The position numbers and the translations under genes are program-made. A stretch of DNA of 13,046 nt from Saprospiraceae bacterium (GTDB taxonomy: Bacteria > Bacteroidota > Bacteroidia > Chitinophagales > Saprospiraceae), in the NCBI GenBank assembly GCA_029262975.1, contig JAJCYJ010000757.1, forward strand, positions 1-13,046. Direction: 5' to 3'. The notes below the pieces were generated by a model. That model did no database searches. It saw nothing but the letters and a program-made list of their open reading frames with translations, and was not told the DNA's origin. Below, piece after piece: positions 8,401 to 13,046 of the stretch (positions are counted from its first letter, which is position 1; each line of letters starts with the position of its first letter).

Positions 8401-11400
8401 AAATTACTGACGCCAAGTTGGAAGGAATAAATCAAGCCACGTAAGGTGTCCGGATCGTTAAAATCTGCAAGCTTAACAGAGACCATAGGATCGTTTGACA
8501 ATTCATTCTCAAAAAATAGCGTACCATCAACGGTAGGTACACTATCAATTTCTGAGTTGTCGGCATTGACATATTCTTCATAAACCTTTATGATACATCG
8601 ATAGAAATGAGTATCATCGACATTAGCAAATACTGGCCAGCGCATAGGTTCATTCCATAAATTTCTTTCTATTGTAGTTAAATCTATAGGATTGACATAG
8701 TTATACAGTGTATCGCCGATGAAGGGACGGATGCCATCGTTTTGTGTCACTATGATCTTGGGGTCTACACGATGAATATAGTCGATTCGCTTTTCAAATG
8801 TGACAGAATCAATGCTGATTACTTGTCCAAAAGGGTCCAAAAGGATGTCCTTAACCGTTGTGGGTTGAATCGGGTTAACCAGGTTTATCTGGTCCAGGCC
8901 GGAACCCGCGGGGCTTGCAAAATCATGGTCAATACCATTAAACATGTCGACTGTTGGATCAAAACGCATTGGAGGCAATTCAATATCATATTCGCCGAAT
9001 TCCGCATCAGTACTTGTCGTGTCAGTCATACAGCCATCAGATGCAGCAAATGTCAGATTTGCTCGACCAATATTGTTTTTAGATAATTGGAGTCCCGGCT
9101 TTTTATCCCCTTCTATAGTCCCCCCTACCACTCTTCCCACTATCCTCACCAATGTACTATCCTCAAAATCGGAAGTTTCATCTTTTTGGAAATCCTTTAA
9201 TCCAGCTGGCGGAAATCTACCAATGTTAAAAACATGAGCAGGTTTTTCAACACTGACAAAATGTAAGCCAATAGGTACCTTAATTTCATAGTACCCATCG
9301 CCGCGGGTTTTAACCGGTTCTCCTGCTTCTAACACAATCTGGCCATCAACCTTCAGGAATGCATCAGCTACTGGGCAATTCAGATTATCCTTGTACTTTA
9401 AAAATCCTGAAACTAAAAATGCGGATTCATCTACAAAGTCAACACCATTAATAACCGTTGAGGAATTTCCTACGAAGAGTACCAGGTCTGTCGGATTAAA
9501 TGAATGTGCAGGAAAGGACGGCGTTAATGTATATGTTTCTCCTGCGTTAGTATAAGGTAGATTTAGCGTATAACTACCTGTTGCACTTGTATAGGCAATA
9601 TATGAAAGTTGATTTTGTGTCGGAGCATCTGTAACCCACATCACAGGACCACAACCTTCATTAAATTCCGCATGATTGTCGTTAAACGTTGATGTAGTCT
9701 TTTTGGATCTGTCATACGCAAAGTTGCCATTGCCTTCAGTCATAGGAAGTAAGGCAACCAATCCATTTTCGCTACTTGTCACATATCTCTTCGATAATCG
9801 GTCTACTTCCAGATCAGTTTTTAATACCTTCCAGATACGCATCTCTTTCAGATAACCATCCAAACCGTTACCAATGTTTATTGGAGATACAGGGTCAAGG
9901 ACATTGACTGAGCCAGTCAATTGTCCGGAGGCTTTTTTTTCACCATCTACGTAAATAAATAAACTATCTGCTCTGACTTGGGCAGCCAGACTTTTCCAGG
10001 TTCCCGTTGGCAGCTCAGAAGATGACATGGTAATATCCCCCATTCCTCCTGCATAGTGTACTTTGAAGGTATATGTACTATTTGCGTAAAGCAGTTCATA
10101 TGCACCTGCTTTACTAATGACTGTAAAAGGAGCTCCATAAGAAACTGGTTTGATCCAGGTTTCTAATAATAAGTTTCCATCAATCTGCTGCGTCGAAGCA
10201 TTGTGTGGTATTGACAAATTGCAACCGTTGAGTAACAAACTGGTACCTGTAGCATTAACATCTCTATCTGCTTTGATTTTCACATTTGCTACATCTATGC
10301 CTCCTTCGTATGCCACATTTCCAGTGATGATACCCGACTTTGACCTGAAGCCAATTGTAGTGTCTGGAACCGTTTGTATTTGTACTGACTCACATGTTGC
10401 CAGGCCGACAATTGAGTATTCATAGAATATCCCGGCATCGGAAATTAAGTCCTGGTAAATACCGCCACCGGTGACTTCTTGTAGCAAGACAAAGGGAGCT
10501 CCAGATCCCATGGTCCTTCTTGATATGCGATAGGATTCGATAATCTGATCATCATCACTGGTCCAATTCAGTTGGACTCGATCTGTGTAAGCTCCCTTTG
10601 ATCCGTTAAAAGTACCCCCGGGCGGACTAAAGGCATCTGTTAGATCAGGATCTATCCGGACTTGAGGAATACTCCCAGTTTCGCCATCACCGCAAGTATT
10701 TCGTGCCTTGATGGTGTAGGCATAGCTTTGACATGGTGGTGGAGCGTCTTCATAAGTAAAAATTCGTCCTGTGGCACCTGTTCCGCTTATCATAAGCTTG
10801 GGATCAGACTCATTTATAAGGATATCAGTAGGAGGGCCCGTACCATTTATTAATGTCCTAACTACAACGAAGTTGTCCTCATCAACGGAGTCGTCGGTCC
10901 ATTTGACTACAATTGAATTGTTAGCATTATCTGCTATTGCGGAAGGTGCTGTTGGTTTGGCGGGAGATGAAGGGGGTATTGCCATCGAATGTGGCGAAAT
11001 ACTTGAATCAGATCTATCACCACATTCATTGATAACAAAAATTCTGTAGTGATAGGGTACACCTAATGTAAGATTGTCGTCAGTAACACTGATTTGGTTT
11101 CCGTTTGTGATAGGAACAAGAAGATCGAATGTCGCAAAACTTGAACTGGTGGATCTTTCAATTTCATAACCATCAGCGCCAGTCACTAAATTCCAGGTCA
11201 ATACAATTTCCCCATTGTCACAAGTACCCTGTAAACTAGAAAACGACGTTGGATCCAACTTGTCAATTGACGAGCCGTCTTTTCCGTTTGTAGGAGCTTT
11301 AGCTGACGTGTGATCCCTACCCGAAGAAAAATTCCAAAATGTTTCAACTTTATAATTGTGAGGTCCTGGAGTTACAACATGAGTATAGGCTCCAGGTGTA

Positions 11401-12248
11401 GCCTTTGGACCCCCACCTGCCGGAGCCACTGCCGGAACCGTACCTATAAGTACTACCCCTTTATAGACTTTAACACCCCATGCTGAACTCGGGCAGCTTC
11501 CTGCCGGTTCACTTGGGTCATTCCAGGTGACAACTACTTGACCGCATTCCTCAATCACGTTTACACTGGTTGGTACAATCCCCTTCAGATGACCATTTGA
11601 GGGAGTACGATTAAAAGTATGATCGGTAAAAGTCGTCAAATTTACGCCATGGTATGTCCTATCTATAAATTCAAACTCAGGGCTTGTTCCAAAAAGGTCG
11701 TCCCAGATCCCGCCTTGTTCAACTCCTGCAAAAATCCTAGTAAACGGTATTGTGATCTCTATGTCCTTCCACCCAGATGTTGGATACTGTGCTTTTCTCC
11801 TAGCTGTCAGACCACTTCCATTCCGACCACAATATTGATATGTTTCCTCGGTATCACCACCAGCTCCGGCCGTGAAGGTTCCAGTTGTGGTTTCATCGCC
11901 AGTCGGGCAAACGGGGTTTTTTGCTTGTATTGAAACCGAGCCCAAAAGGGTGTTATCATGATATATACCTAAATAACCTAATCGATCACTCAAATTACTG
12001 TTGTCGTTATTTTGTACCACTTGCACAATGACGGTTGCAGTTCCAGCACATTGATCATAAGTCATCGTGGTATTACTGCCGATAAATGCGCTTTGTCCAA
12101 GTAGGCAGCTCAAGGATAAAAGGTTCATAACTGCAATAAGCAGTAGTTGTCTTTTAGCATTGATAAGAAATTTGGAAGTGAAGGTCCTATGAAATGGAGA
12201 AATATTTATCAATTTGTATTTTATGCACTTAATTCTTGAATAATTCAT
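2409..12248 (-). CDS. Giant exported LamG/FN3 multidomain surface protein (3,279 aa)
   Basis: One uninterrupted reading frame. A long positively charged n-region precedes a hydrophobic core (residues 34-50, ending SCLLGQS), so the protein is exported. Order of parts: unknown N-terminal domain (53-220); four FN3-like domains (222-637); LamG (664-868) inside a carboxypeptidase-regulatory-like sandwich (638-662 plus 884-937); further sandwiches (945-1015, 1032-1095); a central region (1365-1855); a CARDB-like domain (1862-1975); twin LamG domains (2160-2345, 2367-2555) inside an Ig-like domain (2104-2150 plus 2578-2670); a BACON-like domain (2676-2770); module X (2773-2890); twin GWNW repeats (2898-3060); module X again (3090-3200); and an end domain with a near-terminal Cys (3205-3279). 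LamG domains usually bind glycans, so an adhesin or polysaccharide-binding surface protein is the best guess. No protease or glycosidase active site was recognised. The classical type A T9SS sorting tail is absent. The ATG at 12248 is the only start that keeps the whole signal peptide. Confidence 0.95.
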   Translation of the reverse strand: MNYSRIKCIKYKLINISPFHRTFTSKFLINAKRQLLLIAVMNLLSLSCLLGQSAFIGSNTTMTYDQCAGTATVIVQVVQNNDNSNLSDRLGYLGIYHDNTLLGSVSIQAKNPVCPTGDETTTGTFTAGAGGDTEETYQYCGRNGSGLTARRKAQYPTSGWKDIEITIPFTRIFAGVEQGGIWDDLFGTSPEFEFIDRTYHGVNLTTFTDHTFNRTPSNGHLKGIVPTSVNVIEECGQVVVTWNDPSEPAGSCPSSAWGVKVYKGVVLIGTVPAVAPAGGGPKATPGAYTHVVTPGPHNYKVETFWNFSSGRDHTSAKAPTNGKDGSSIDKLDPTSFSSLQGTCDNGEIVLTWNLVTGADGYEIERSTSSSFATFDLLVPITNGNQISVTDDNLTLGVPYHYRIFVINECGDRSDSSISPHSMAIPPSSPAKPTAPSAIADNANNSIVVKWTDDSVDEDNFVVVRTLINGTGPPTDILINESDPKLMISGTGATGRIFTYEDAPPPCQSYAYTIKARNTCGDGETGSIPQVRIDPDLTDAFSPPGGTFNGSKGAYTDRVQLNWTSDDDQIIESYRISRRTMGSGAPFVLLQEVTGGGIYQDLISDAGIFYEYSIVGLATCESVQIQTVPDTTIGFRSKSGIITGNVAYEGGIDVANVKIKADRDVNATGTSLLLNGCNLSIPHNASTQQIDGNLLLETWIKPVSYGAPFTVISKAGAYELLYANSTYTFKVHYAGGMGDITMSSSELPTGTWKSLAAQVRADSLFIYVDGEKKASGQLTGSVNVLDPVSPINIGNGLDGYLKEMRIWKVLKTDLEVDRLSKRYVTSSENGLVALLPMTEGNGNFAYDRSKKTTSTFNDNHAEFNEGCGPVMWVTDAPTQNQLSYIAYTSATGSYTLNLPYTNAGETYTLTPSFPAHSFNPTDLVLFVGNSSTVINGVDFVDESAFLVSGFLKYKDNLNCPVADAFLKVDGQIVLEAGEPVKTRGDGYYEIKVPIGLHFVSVEKPAHVFNIGRFPPAGLKDFQKDETSDFEDSTLVRIVGRVVGGTIEGDKKPGLQLSKNNIGRANLTFAASDGCMTDTTSTDAEFGEYDIELPPMRFDPTVDMFNGIDHDFASPAGSGLDQINLVNPIQPTTVKDILLDPFGQVISIDSVTFEKRIDYIHRVDPKIIVTQNDGIRPFIGDTLYNYVNPIDLTTIERNLWNEPMRWPVFANVDDTHFYRCIIKVYEEYVNADNSEIDSVPTVDGTLFFENELSNDPMVSVKLADFNDPDTLRGLIYSFQLGVSNLLYNHSIPDYSFTRKFGIRLEKANGQIIPWNPFPLLSGMNDPSGGDGFYRGYILAPRTDGEQFVTNGPEYPEFILRDPPGSNSFAQRNTGSTTTKSESWAWNAGGSAFTNDKITAGADFAMGIGVLIQNKTDFKTEIGFKAEISGGRNGSLNKTITNTESWKTNSAASKVGSASDLFIGTSQNLQFGITEILSFVPEDLCGVSVTCIDSMNYLGLPFRPAILSGLSLVPGSYETGFIYSEIHIKNIVIPQLLSLRDIALTEVGTKYSDVLPIDDPNFGKNNDDPDFTNAVITGPNPGFEVLEGPSYKYNAINLEDSLTGDVVRHFNDQMVLWEKALWLNEWEKVRIEDQIWIDSLKTEEIAAVEEEYLADKIAFIALAAFEAGGGIPIAYGIIANPLPGTAAGGFATFAVTSAVSIANAEVAQRYIEYKFKLDQIEDRFEDTAPKNKSFSSGASYSSSTTSSLASSIQNSFEYTLSAGLKLTLEGLINNNGVGLEKGLNLNFKNTRKWGESTSESESVSYTLSDNDFADFYTVDIYPSLLGWGPIFKRRPGGLTSCPYEGEDLTDYYNKGTVIHPATQQVDAPTISVGTCCLSGIPADQPAVFNLTLGNLGASNLTRTYELALVSASNPFGAIVRIDGAVSNTVTIPAGGSVQKTLTIEKGAGGVFDYNLLEIIIYPECDKLKLKKSVFLSASFIPVCTPVTLSDPNDLWVLNNNFKDTMPIRIQEYNYNTFGLDHFIFGKKSADEPNFTPIRRFYRDTLPDGVLATDADSFTNATTFIDYEWDVDGEDDGTFDLQITAVCKVQGNDVLAYSDAHRGYMDRINPRAFGTPSPGDGILDPDDDVLLTMNETVDIGSITDQNFEVFGRINGATMGPGTEHKASIAFDGVSSLGEIPEYQLQKRSLTIEFWVKRNDQGSEVVLSQGLSDADQLLVFFHTDNTMRFKLGGNTFESDEPIPADEWHHCAIIYDRDNNQCTIFIVGAGMSDTFEKSGTFITDYTSTGVIGVGKHIVGGLPLFDGNLHGLRLWNIPKTTSQINSGRTKVFSGREAGLIGYWAMDEAAGATAEDIVRSRHMSLTGTTWSILPANHSYNFDESQEYLEATNVGPLVFREETDLTFEGWIKAGNSGKQTILSTGKPTSTTFRTWDIHYDGSSNELVITNDNMTLSTPMASMFSGIWHHFAIVVERSRSVSIYIDGNLVNTGTSSDFSGFAGVKLWVGCRGWVDNFDVEHRDQYFDGNIDELRIWSSARKPEQIARDRVFQLEGDEFGLQVYYPFDDIILNANNNPTRVATLEDAVVKGLSLPAGTGFDLLLGAGNTLSFTETDAPTVKLPRVRERLRFDYVINDDKIFIDILNDPDEIENVTIDITVKDLKDLAGNIMQSEETWIAYINKNQVFWDQEYFNLEKSIDDALSFTTTIHNTGGSQEQYSISNLPDWLTASTTFGNIEPNSSIEVTFTVQSLLNIGEYEQDIFLTTQPFNFNERLLLDLKVFKDPPDWLVDGTDFFYDMNIIGQLRINDILSTDDEDIVSVWVNDTLRGFANIEFDDASGKYLVFLTVHSNDNNPNIEQLEFRAWDASRGSILVDLIPDDEYFSVNDILGTLSTPVPIEATVFAERTYALNAGWNWVSFPLASTTLDSIELTLEDLSPVVGDLIKSKDNFYSYDGTWSGNIPGFNTNDGYKIKSTNADEFSYNGSFMNPGDEPITIGAGWNWIGVKSEFNIEIETVLFSLDSLNTGDVIKGQGGFAQFDSEFGWGGSLDFFEPQKGYMLFSNHDGELLFPDNGQSQASFKEPDPTKAFAKAKIRRTRQKSLGFQLGKYSSTMSLVADIDECMAIDSSGNPLDLSDWHLAAYVDGEMRGISEVNWVDVLGKFIYYLSIEGDETAILNFKLLHATDGNIIDLEQNLTYNVNQITGTARSPFNFTCSVFEPCADDVFFRTADIDDAQSLISKGARLSLKSDAILSTGISFRFAAGEEIELLAGFETVNGAVLQAFIESCNNPN
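2412..2636 (-). other. C-terminal end domain of the giant protein (3-coathanger-stack-like)
   Basis: Residues 3205-3279 contain FRFAAGEEIELLAGFE and end in FIESCNNPN. The pattern of a hydrophobic stretch, GF, a small-residue G, A-x-I and a Cys within five to seven residues of the end is also found at the end of the companion protein. In Bacteroidota, similar tails are annotated as 3-coathanger stack (GCX_COOH) domains and may act in surface sorting. This assignment is from memory of the pattern, not from a search. Confidence 0.6.
3069..3557 (-). repeat. Tandem pair of GWNW repeats in the giant protein
   Basis: Residues 2898-2972 and 2984-3060 are two copies of a repeat of about 75 residues. 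Copy 1 has AGWNWVSFPL, then GDLIKSKDNFYSYDG, TWSGNI and GYKI. Copy 2 has AGWNWIGVKS, then GDVIKGQGGFAQFD, GWGGSL and GYML. The shared order GWNW, GD-x-IK, F, WxG, GY is clear. The copies have diverged, so the duplication is old. The pair sits between the two copies of module X. Confidence 0.85.
4584..5771 (-). repeat. Twin LamG (concanavalin A-like) domains in the giant protein
   Basis: Residues 2160-2345 and 2367-2555 each show the LamG_3 pattern: LTIEFWVK and LTFEGWIK for the first strand, EWHHCAIIYD and IWHHFAIVVE for the central strand, then FDGNLHGLRLWN and FDGNIDELRIWS near the end. Such domains commonly bind sugars or mediate adhesion. A third, more diverged copy lies at residues 664-868 of the same protein (LLLETWIK, DSLFIYVDGEK, GYLKEMRIWK). 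Confidence 0.88.
9429..10337 (-). other. LamG domain embedded in a carboxypeptidase-regulatory-like sandwich
   Basis: The first strands of a sandwich domain appear at residues 638-662 (GIITGNVAYEGGIDVANVKI). A complete LamG domain follows (664-868), and the sandwich then resumes at about 884-937 with TSATGSYTLNLPYT and TLTPSFPAHSFNP, the usual later strands of such domains. The nesting is inferred from the split of the strand pattern. Confidence 0.6.
10338..11585 (-). repeat. Array of four FN3-like domains in the giant protein
   Basis: Residues 222-637 hold four domains of about 95 residues with the FN3 signature of an early strand ending in a T/N/K-W core and a late Y-x-Y/I-x-V strand: VVVTWNDP, EIVLTWNLVTGADGYEIERS, SIVVKWTDDSVDEDNFVVVR and RVQLNWTSDDDQIIESYRIS. 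The late strands include YHYRIFVINECG and YAYTIKARNTCG. Cys pairs at the domain ends may stabilise the array. It probably works as a spacer or stalk next to the N-terminus. Confidence 0.85.
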
Positions 12249-12307
12249 CTCTGATGATTTTATCTATTCTTAAATAATATAATGAGAGGGTTTATATAGG
12301 GTGATTC
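12249..12307 (-). other. Short gap between regulator and giant gene
   Basis: A 59-bp AT-rich gap. No TAnnTTTG-type promoter, no hairpin plus T-run and no clear Shine-Dalgarno site are seen. This fits read-through transcription from the regulator gene into the giant gene, although a promoter outside the consensus cannot be excluded. Confidence 0.45.
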
Positions 12308-12520
12308 TTACTCAGCAGTTAGCGCTATAAGTCCCAATTCAAAGGCCCTTCTTACCAACCCTGCGGTATTCTTCACAGAAAGTTTCAACATCAGATTTTG
12401 CCGATGAGATATGGCTGTATGATTACTGATAAATAGCTTCTCCGCTATTTCTTTAGCTGTATTCTCATAGGCAATGAGATGGAGCACTTCTTTTTCACGG
12501 GGAGAGATACAATAAGACAT
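12308..12520 (-). CDS. HTH-only LuxR/GerE-type transcriptional regulator
   Basis: A 70-residue protein that is almost entirely a LuxR C-terminal DNA-binding domain. Seen: SPREKEVLHLIAYENTAKEI (residues 6-25), then the recognition helix region FISNHTAISHRQNLMLKL (30-47), then KNTAGLVRRAFELGL (50-64), the typical fourth helix. There is no receiver or ligand domain. An in-frame TAA shortly upstream of the ATG shows that it is not the tail of a longer coding frame. Stand-alone HTH proteins of this kind are common in Bacteroidota. It lies 59 bp upstream of the giant gene on the same strand with no promoter or terminator recognised between them, so it is probably the first gene of the operon and may control it. 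No strong Shine-Dalgarno site is seen. Target sites and any signal are unknown. Confidence 0.93.
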   Translation of the reverse strand: MSYCISPREKEVLHLIAYENTAKEIAEKLFISNHTAISHRQNLMLKLSVKNTAGLVRRAFELGLIALTAE

Positions 12521-12585
12521 GGTCAGTGTTTTATCTAATTAGGAAAATGCTGATGCAGTGATTTATCCTTATGAAAGGAATGCAT

Positions 12586-12615
12586 TAAAGGTATCCGGGT
12601 CCGGATCGAATCAAG
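12586..12615 (-). promoter_or_regulatory. Candidate Bacteroidota promoter with palindromic operator in its spacer
   Basis: On the - strand, CTTG (12615-12612) is followed after 18 nt by TACCTTTA (12593-12586). These are each one base off the Bacteroidota -33 TTTG and -7 TAnnTTTG elements, and the spacing is suitable. The spacer contains the perfect inverted repeat ATCCGG-AC-CCGGAT (12606-12593), whose end overlaps the -7 box. That would be a natural place for a regulator to act on the operon. The predicted leader is about 60 nt before the ATG at 12520 and includes a small TCCTT/AAGGA hairpin and the palindrome CTAATTAG (12535-12542). Confidence 0.4.
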
Positions 12616-12704
12616 TATCAGATTTGTGGGTGACCTTTTTCCAGCCCTGAATTACACAAATAGTTCGTGAATGGTTTTTTGCCGAAATAGAAAGTAAATG
12701 AATA

Positions 12705-12792
12705 TTCACCCATTGGCTCTCTATCAATTCGTGTCCATTAGGGCTAGTAAAACAGCTATTATTTTGGTTCTTCGCCCTTTACAATGGGTGAA
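12705..12792. repeat. Perfect 11-bp inverted repeat with inner stem
   Basis: TTCACCCATTG (12705-12715) and CAATGGGTGAA (12782-12792) are exact reverse complements. Inside them, AGGGC (12740-12744) and GCCCT (12774-12778) form a second stem. The arrangement could fold as a structured RNA or mark the ends of a small repeat element. No RNA family is recognised. Confidence 0.5.
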
Positions 12793-12861
12793 CCAACCTT
12801 CATAGTCGCTCTTGACTTTTGTTCATTTTTTTTCATTCGCCAAAAAAAACGGAACCAAAAA

Positions 12862-12928
12862 CCTGCCTGCTCGGACGTGTCCTCACGGGCAGGCAGGAAG
12901 GCCTGCCTGCTTACGCACGTAGGCAGGC
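12862..12928. repeat. REP-like cluster of alternating CCTGCCTGC / GCAGGCAGG arms
   Basis: Four arms alternate: CCTGCCTGC (12862-12870), GCAGGCAGG (12889-12897), CCTGCCTGC (12902-12910) and AGGCAGGC (12921-12928, pairing with 12901-12908). Arm 2 can pair perfectly with arm 1 or, with the tight AAGG loop, with arm 3. Arm 3 can pair with arm 2 or arm 4. The GC-rich block stands out from its AT-rich surroundings. Short repeats of this type are frequent between genes in Bacteroidota genomes. Confidence 0.8.
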
Positions 12929-12966
12929 TCGCGAAATGAAGGAATGATTTTCAATCTTGATTGAAC

Positions 12967-12988
12967 CCAATGTGCCAGAGCACATTGG
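12967..12988. repeat. Perfect 9-bp hairpin with CAGA loop
   Basis: CCAATGTGC (12967-12975) and GCACATTGG (12980-12988) are exact reverse complements around a 4-nt CAGA loop. The short direct repeat TGAACCC occurs on both sides (12962-12968 and 12995-13001). No T-run follows on either strand, so it is not a typical terminator. Confidence 0.6.
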
Positions 12989-13046
12989 AATGACTGAACC
13001 CGTCAGGGATGTGGGCATGTTATGCCAACCCAGCCGCTTACGCGGT

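Larger units (their letters stand above)
12521..13046. other. Gene-free repeat-rich region upstream of the operon
   Basis: About 525 bp with no convincing coding frame on either strand. It holds the candidate promoter, the 11-bp inverted repeat, the REP-like cluster and the CAGA hairpin listed separately. It ends with two small inverted repeats, GGCAT-GTT-ATGCC and CCGC-TTAC-GCGG (13034-13045). The T-rich then A-rich stretch at about 12813-12860 next to the REP-like block is a type of sequence often repeated between genes in this phylum. The window ends inside this region. Confidence 0.6.

Noticed and set aside
12759..12803. 14-codon - strand mini-frame inside the 11-bp inverted repeat
   Set aside because: It is too short, has no Shine-Dalgarno site, and lies in repeat-like intergenic DNA.
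12862..12928. CRISPR array
   Set aside because: The arms alternate in orientation, are only 8-9 bp and have irregular short gaps; there are no spacers or cas genes.
12521..13046. tRNA, rRNA or a known riboswitch in the right-hand intergenic region
   Set aside because: The hairpins do not fit a cloverleaf, no rRNA-like stretch is recognised, and no known riboswitch core is seen.

Overview
The window looks like chromosomal DNA of a Bacteroidota bacterium, probably of the Saprospiria/Cytophagia type. The signs are an AT-rich sequence with weak Shine-Dalgarno signals, SprB-like and PKD-like repeats, LamG/FN3 giant surface proteins, a C-terminal end domain that resembles the Bacteroidota '3-coathanger stack' domain, and a stand-alone LuxR-type HTH protein of about 70 residues. 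The lineage is inferred from protein style; no rRNA or marker gene is present.

Layout. On the + strand, 160-690 encodes a GNAT acetyltransferase, probably transcribed alone. Everything else of substance is on the - strand and reads right to left: an HTH-only regulator (12520-12308), a 3,279-residue exported multidomain protein (12248-2409) and a 504-residue exported companion (2402-888). The gaps are 59 bp and 6 bp, so the three genes probably form one operon. A good intrinsic terminator for this operon lies at 839-799. A candidate Bacteroidota-type promoter lies upstream of the regulator at 12615-12586, and its spacer holds a perfect 6-2-6 palindrome.

The giant protein reads, in order: signal peptide, unknown N-terminal domain, four FN3-like domains, a LamG domain inserted into a carboxypeptidase-regulatory-like sandwich, further such sandwiches, a long central region with two amphipathic beta-rich segments around a helical hydrophobic segment, CARDB- and Ig-like domains, twin LamG domains inserted into another Ig-like domain, a BACON-like domain, a roughly 100-residue module (called X here), two GWNW repeats, a second module X, and the C-terminal end domain. 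The companion carries one module X, PKD-like and SprB-like domains, a Ca-loop-like motif and the same kind of C-terminal end domain. The two therefore look like co-exported surface proteins with shared parts, most simply a very large adhesin or carbohydrate-binding protein and a smaller partner, with the HTH protein as a likely local switch. Their function is inferred from domains only.

The right end (12521-13046) has no convincing gene. It holds the candidate promoter, an 11-bp inverted repeat, a cluster of alternating CCTGCCTGC/GCAGGCAGG arms that can form mutually exclusive hairpins, and another perfect hairpin. It resembles the repeat-rich intergenic DNA common in this phylum.
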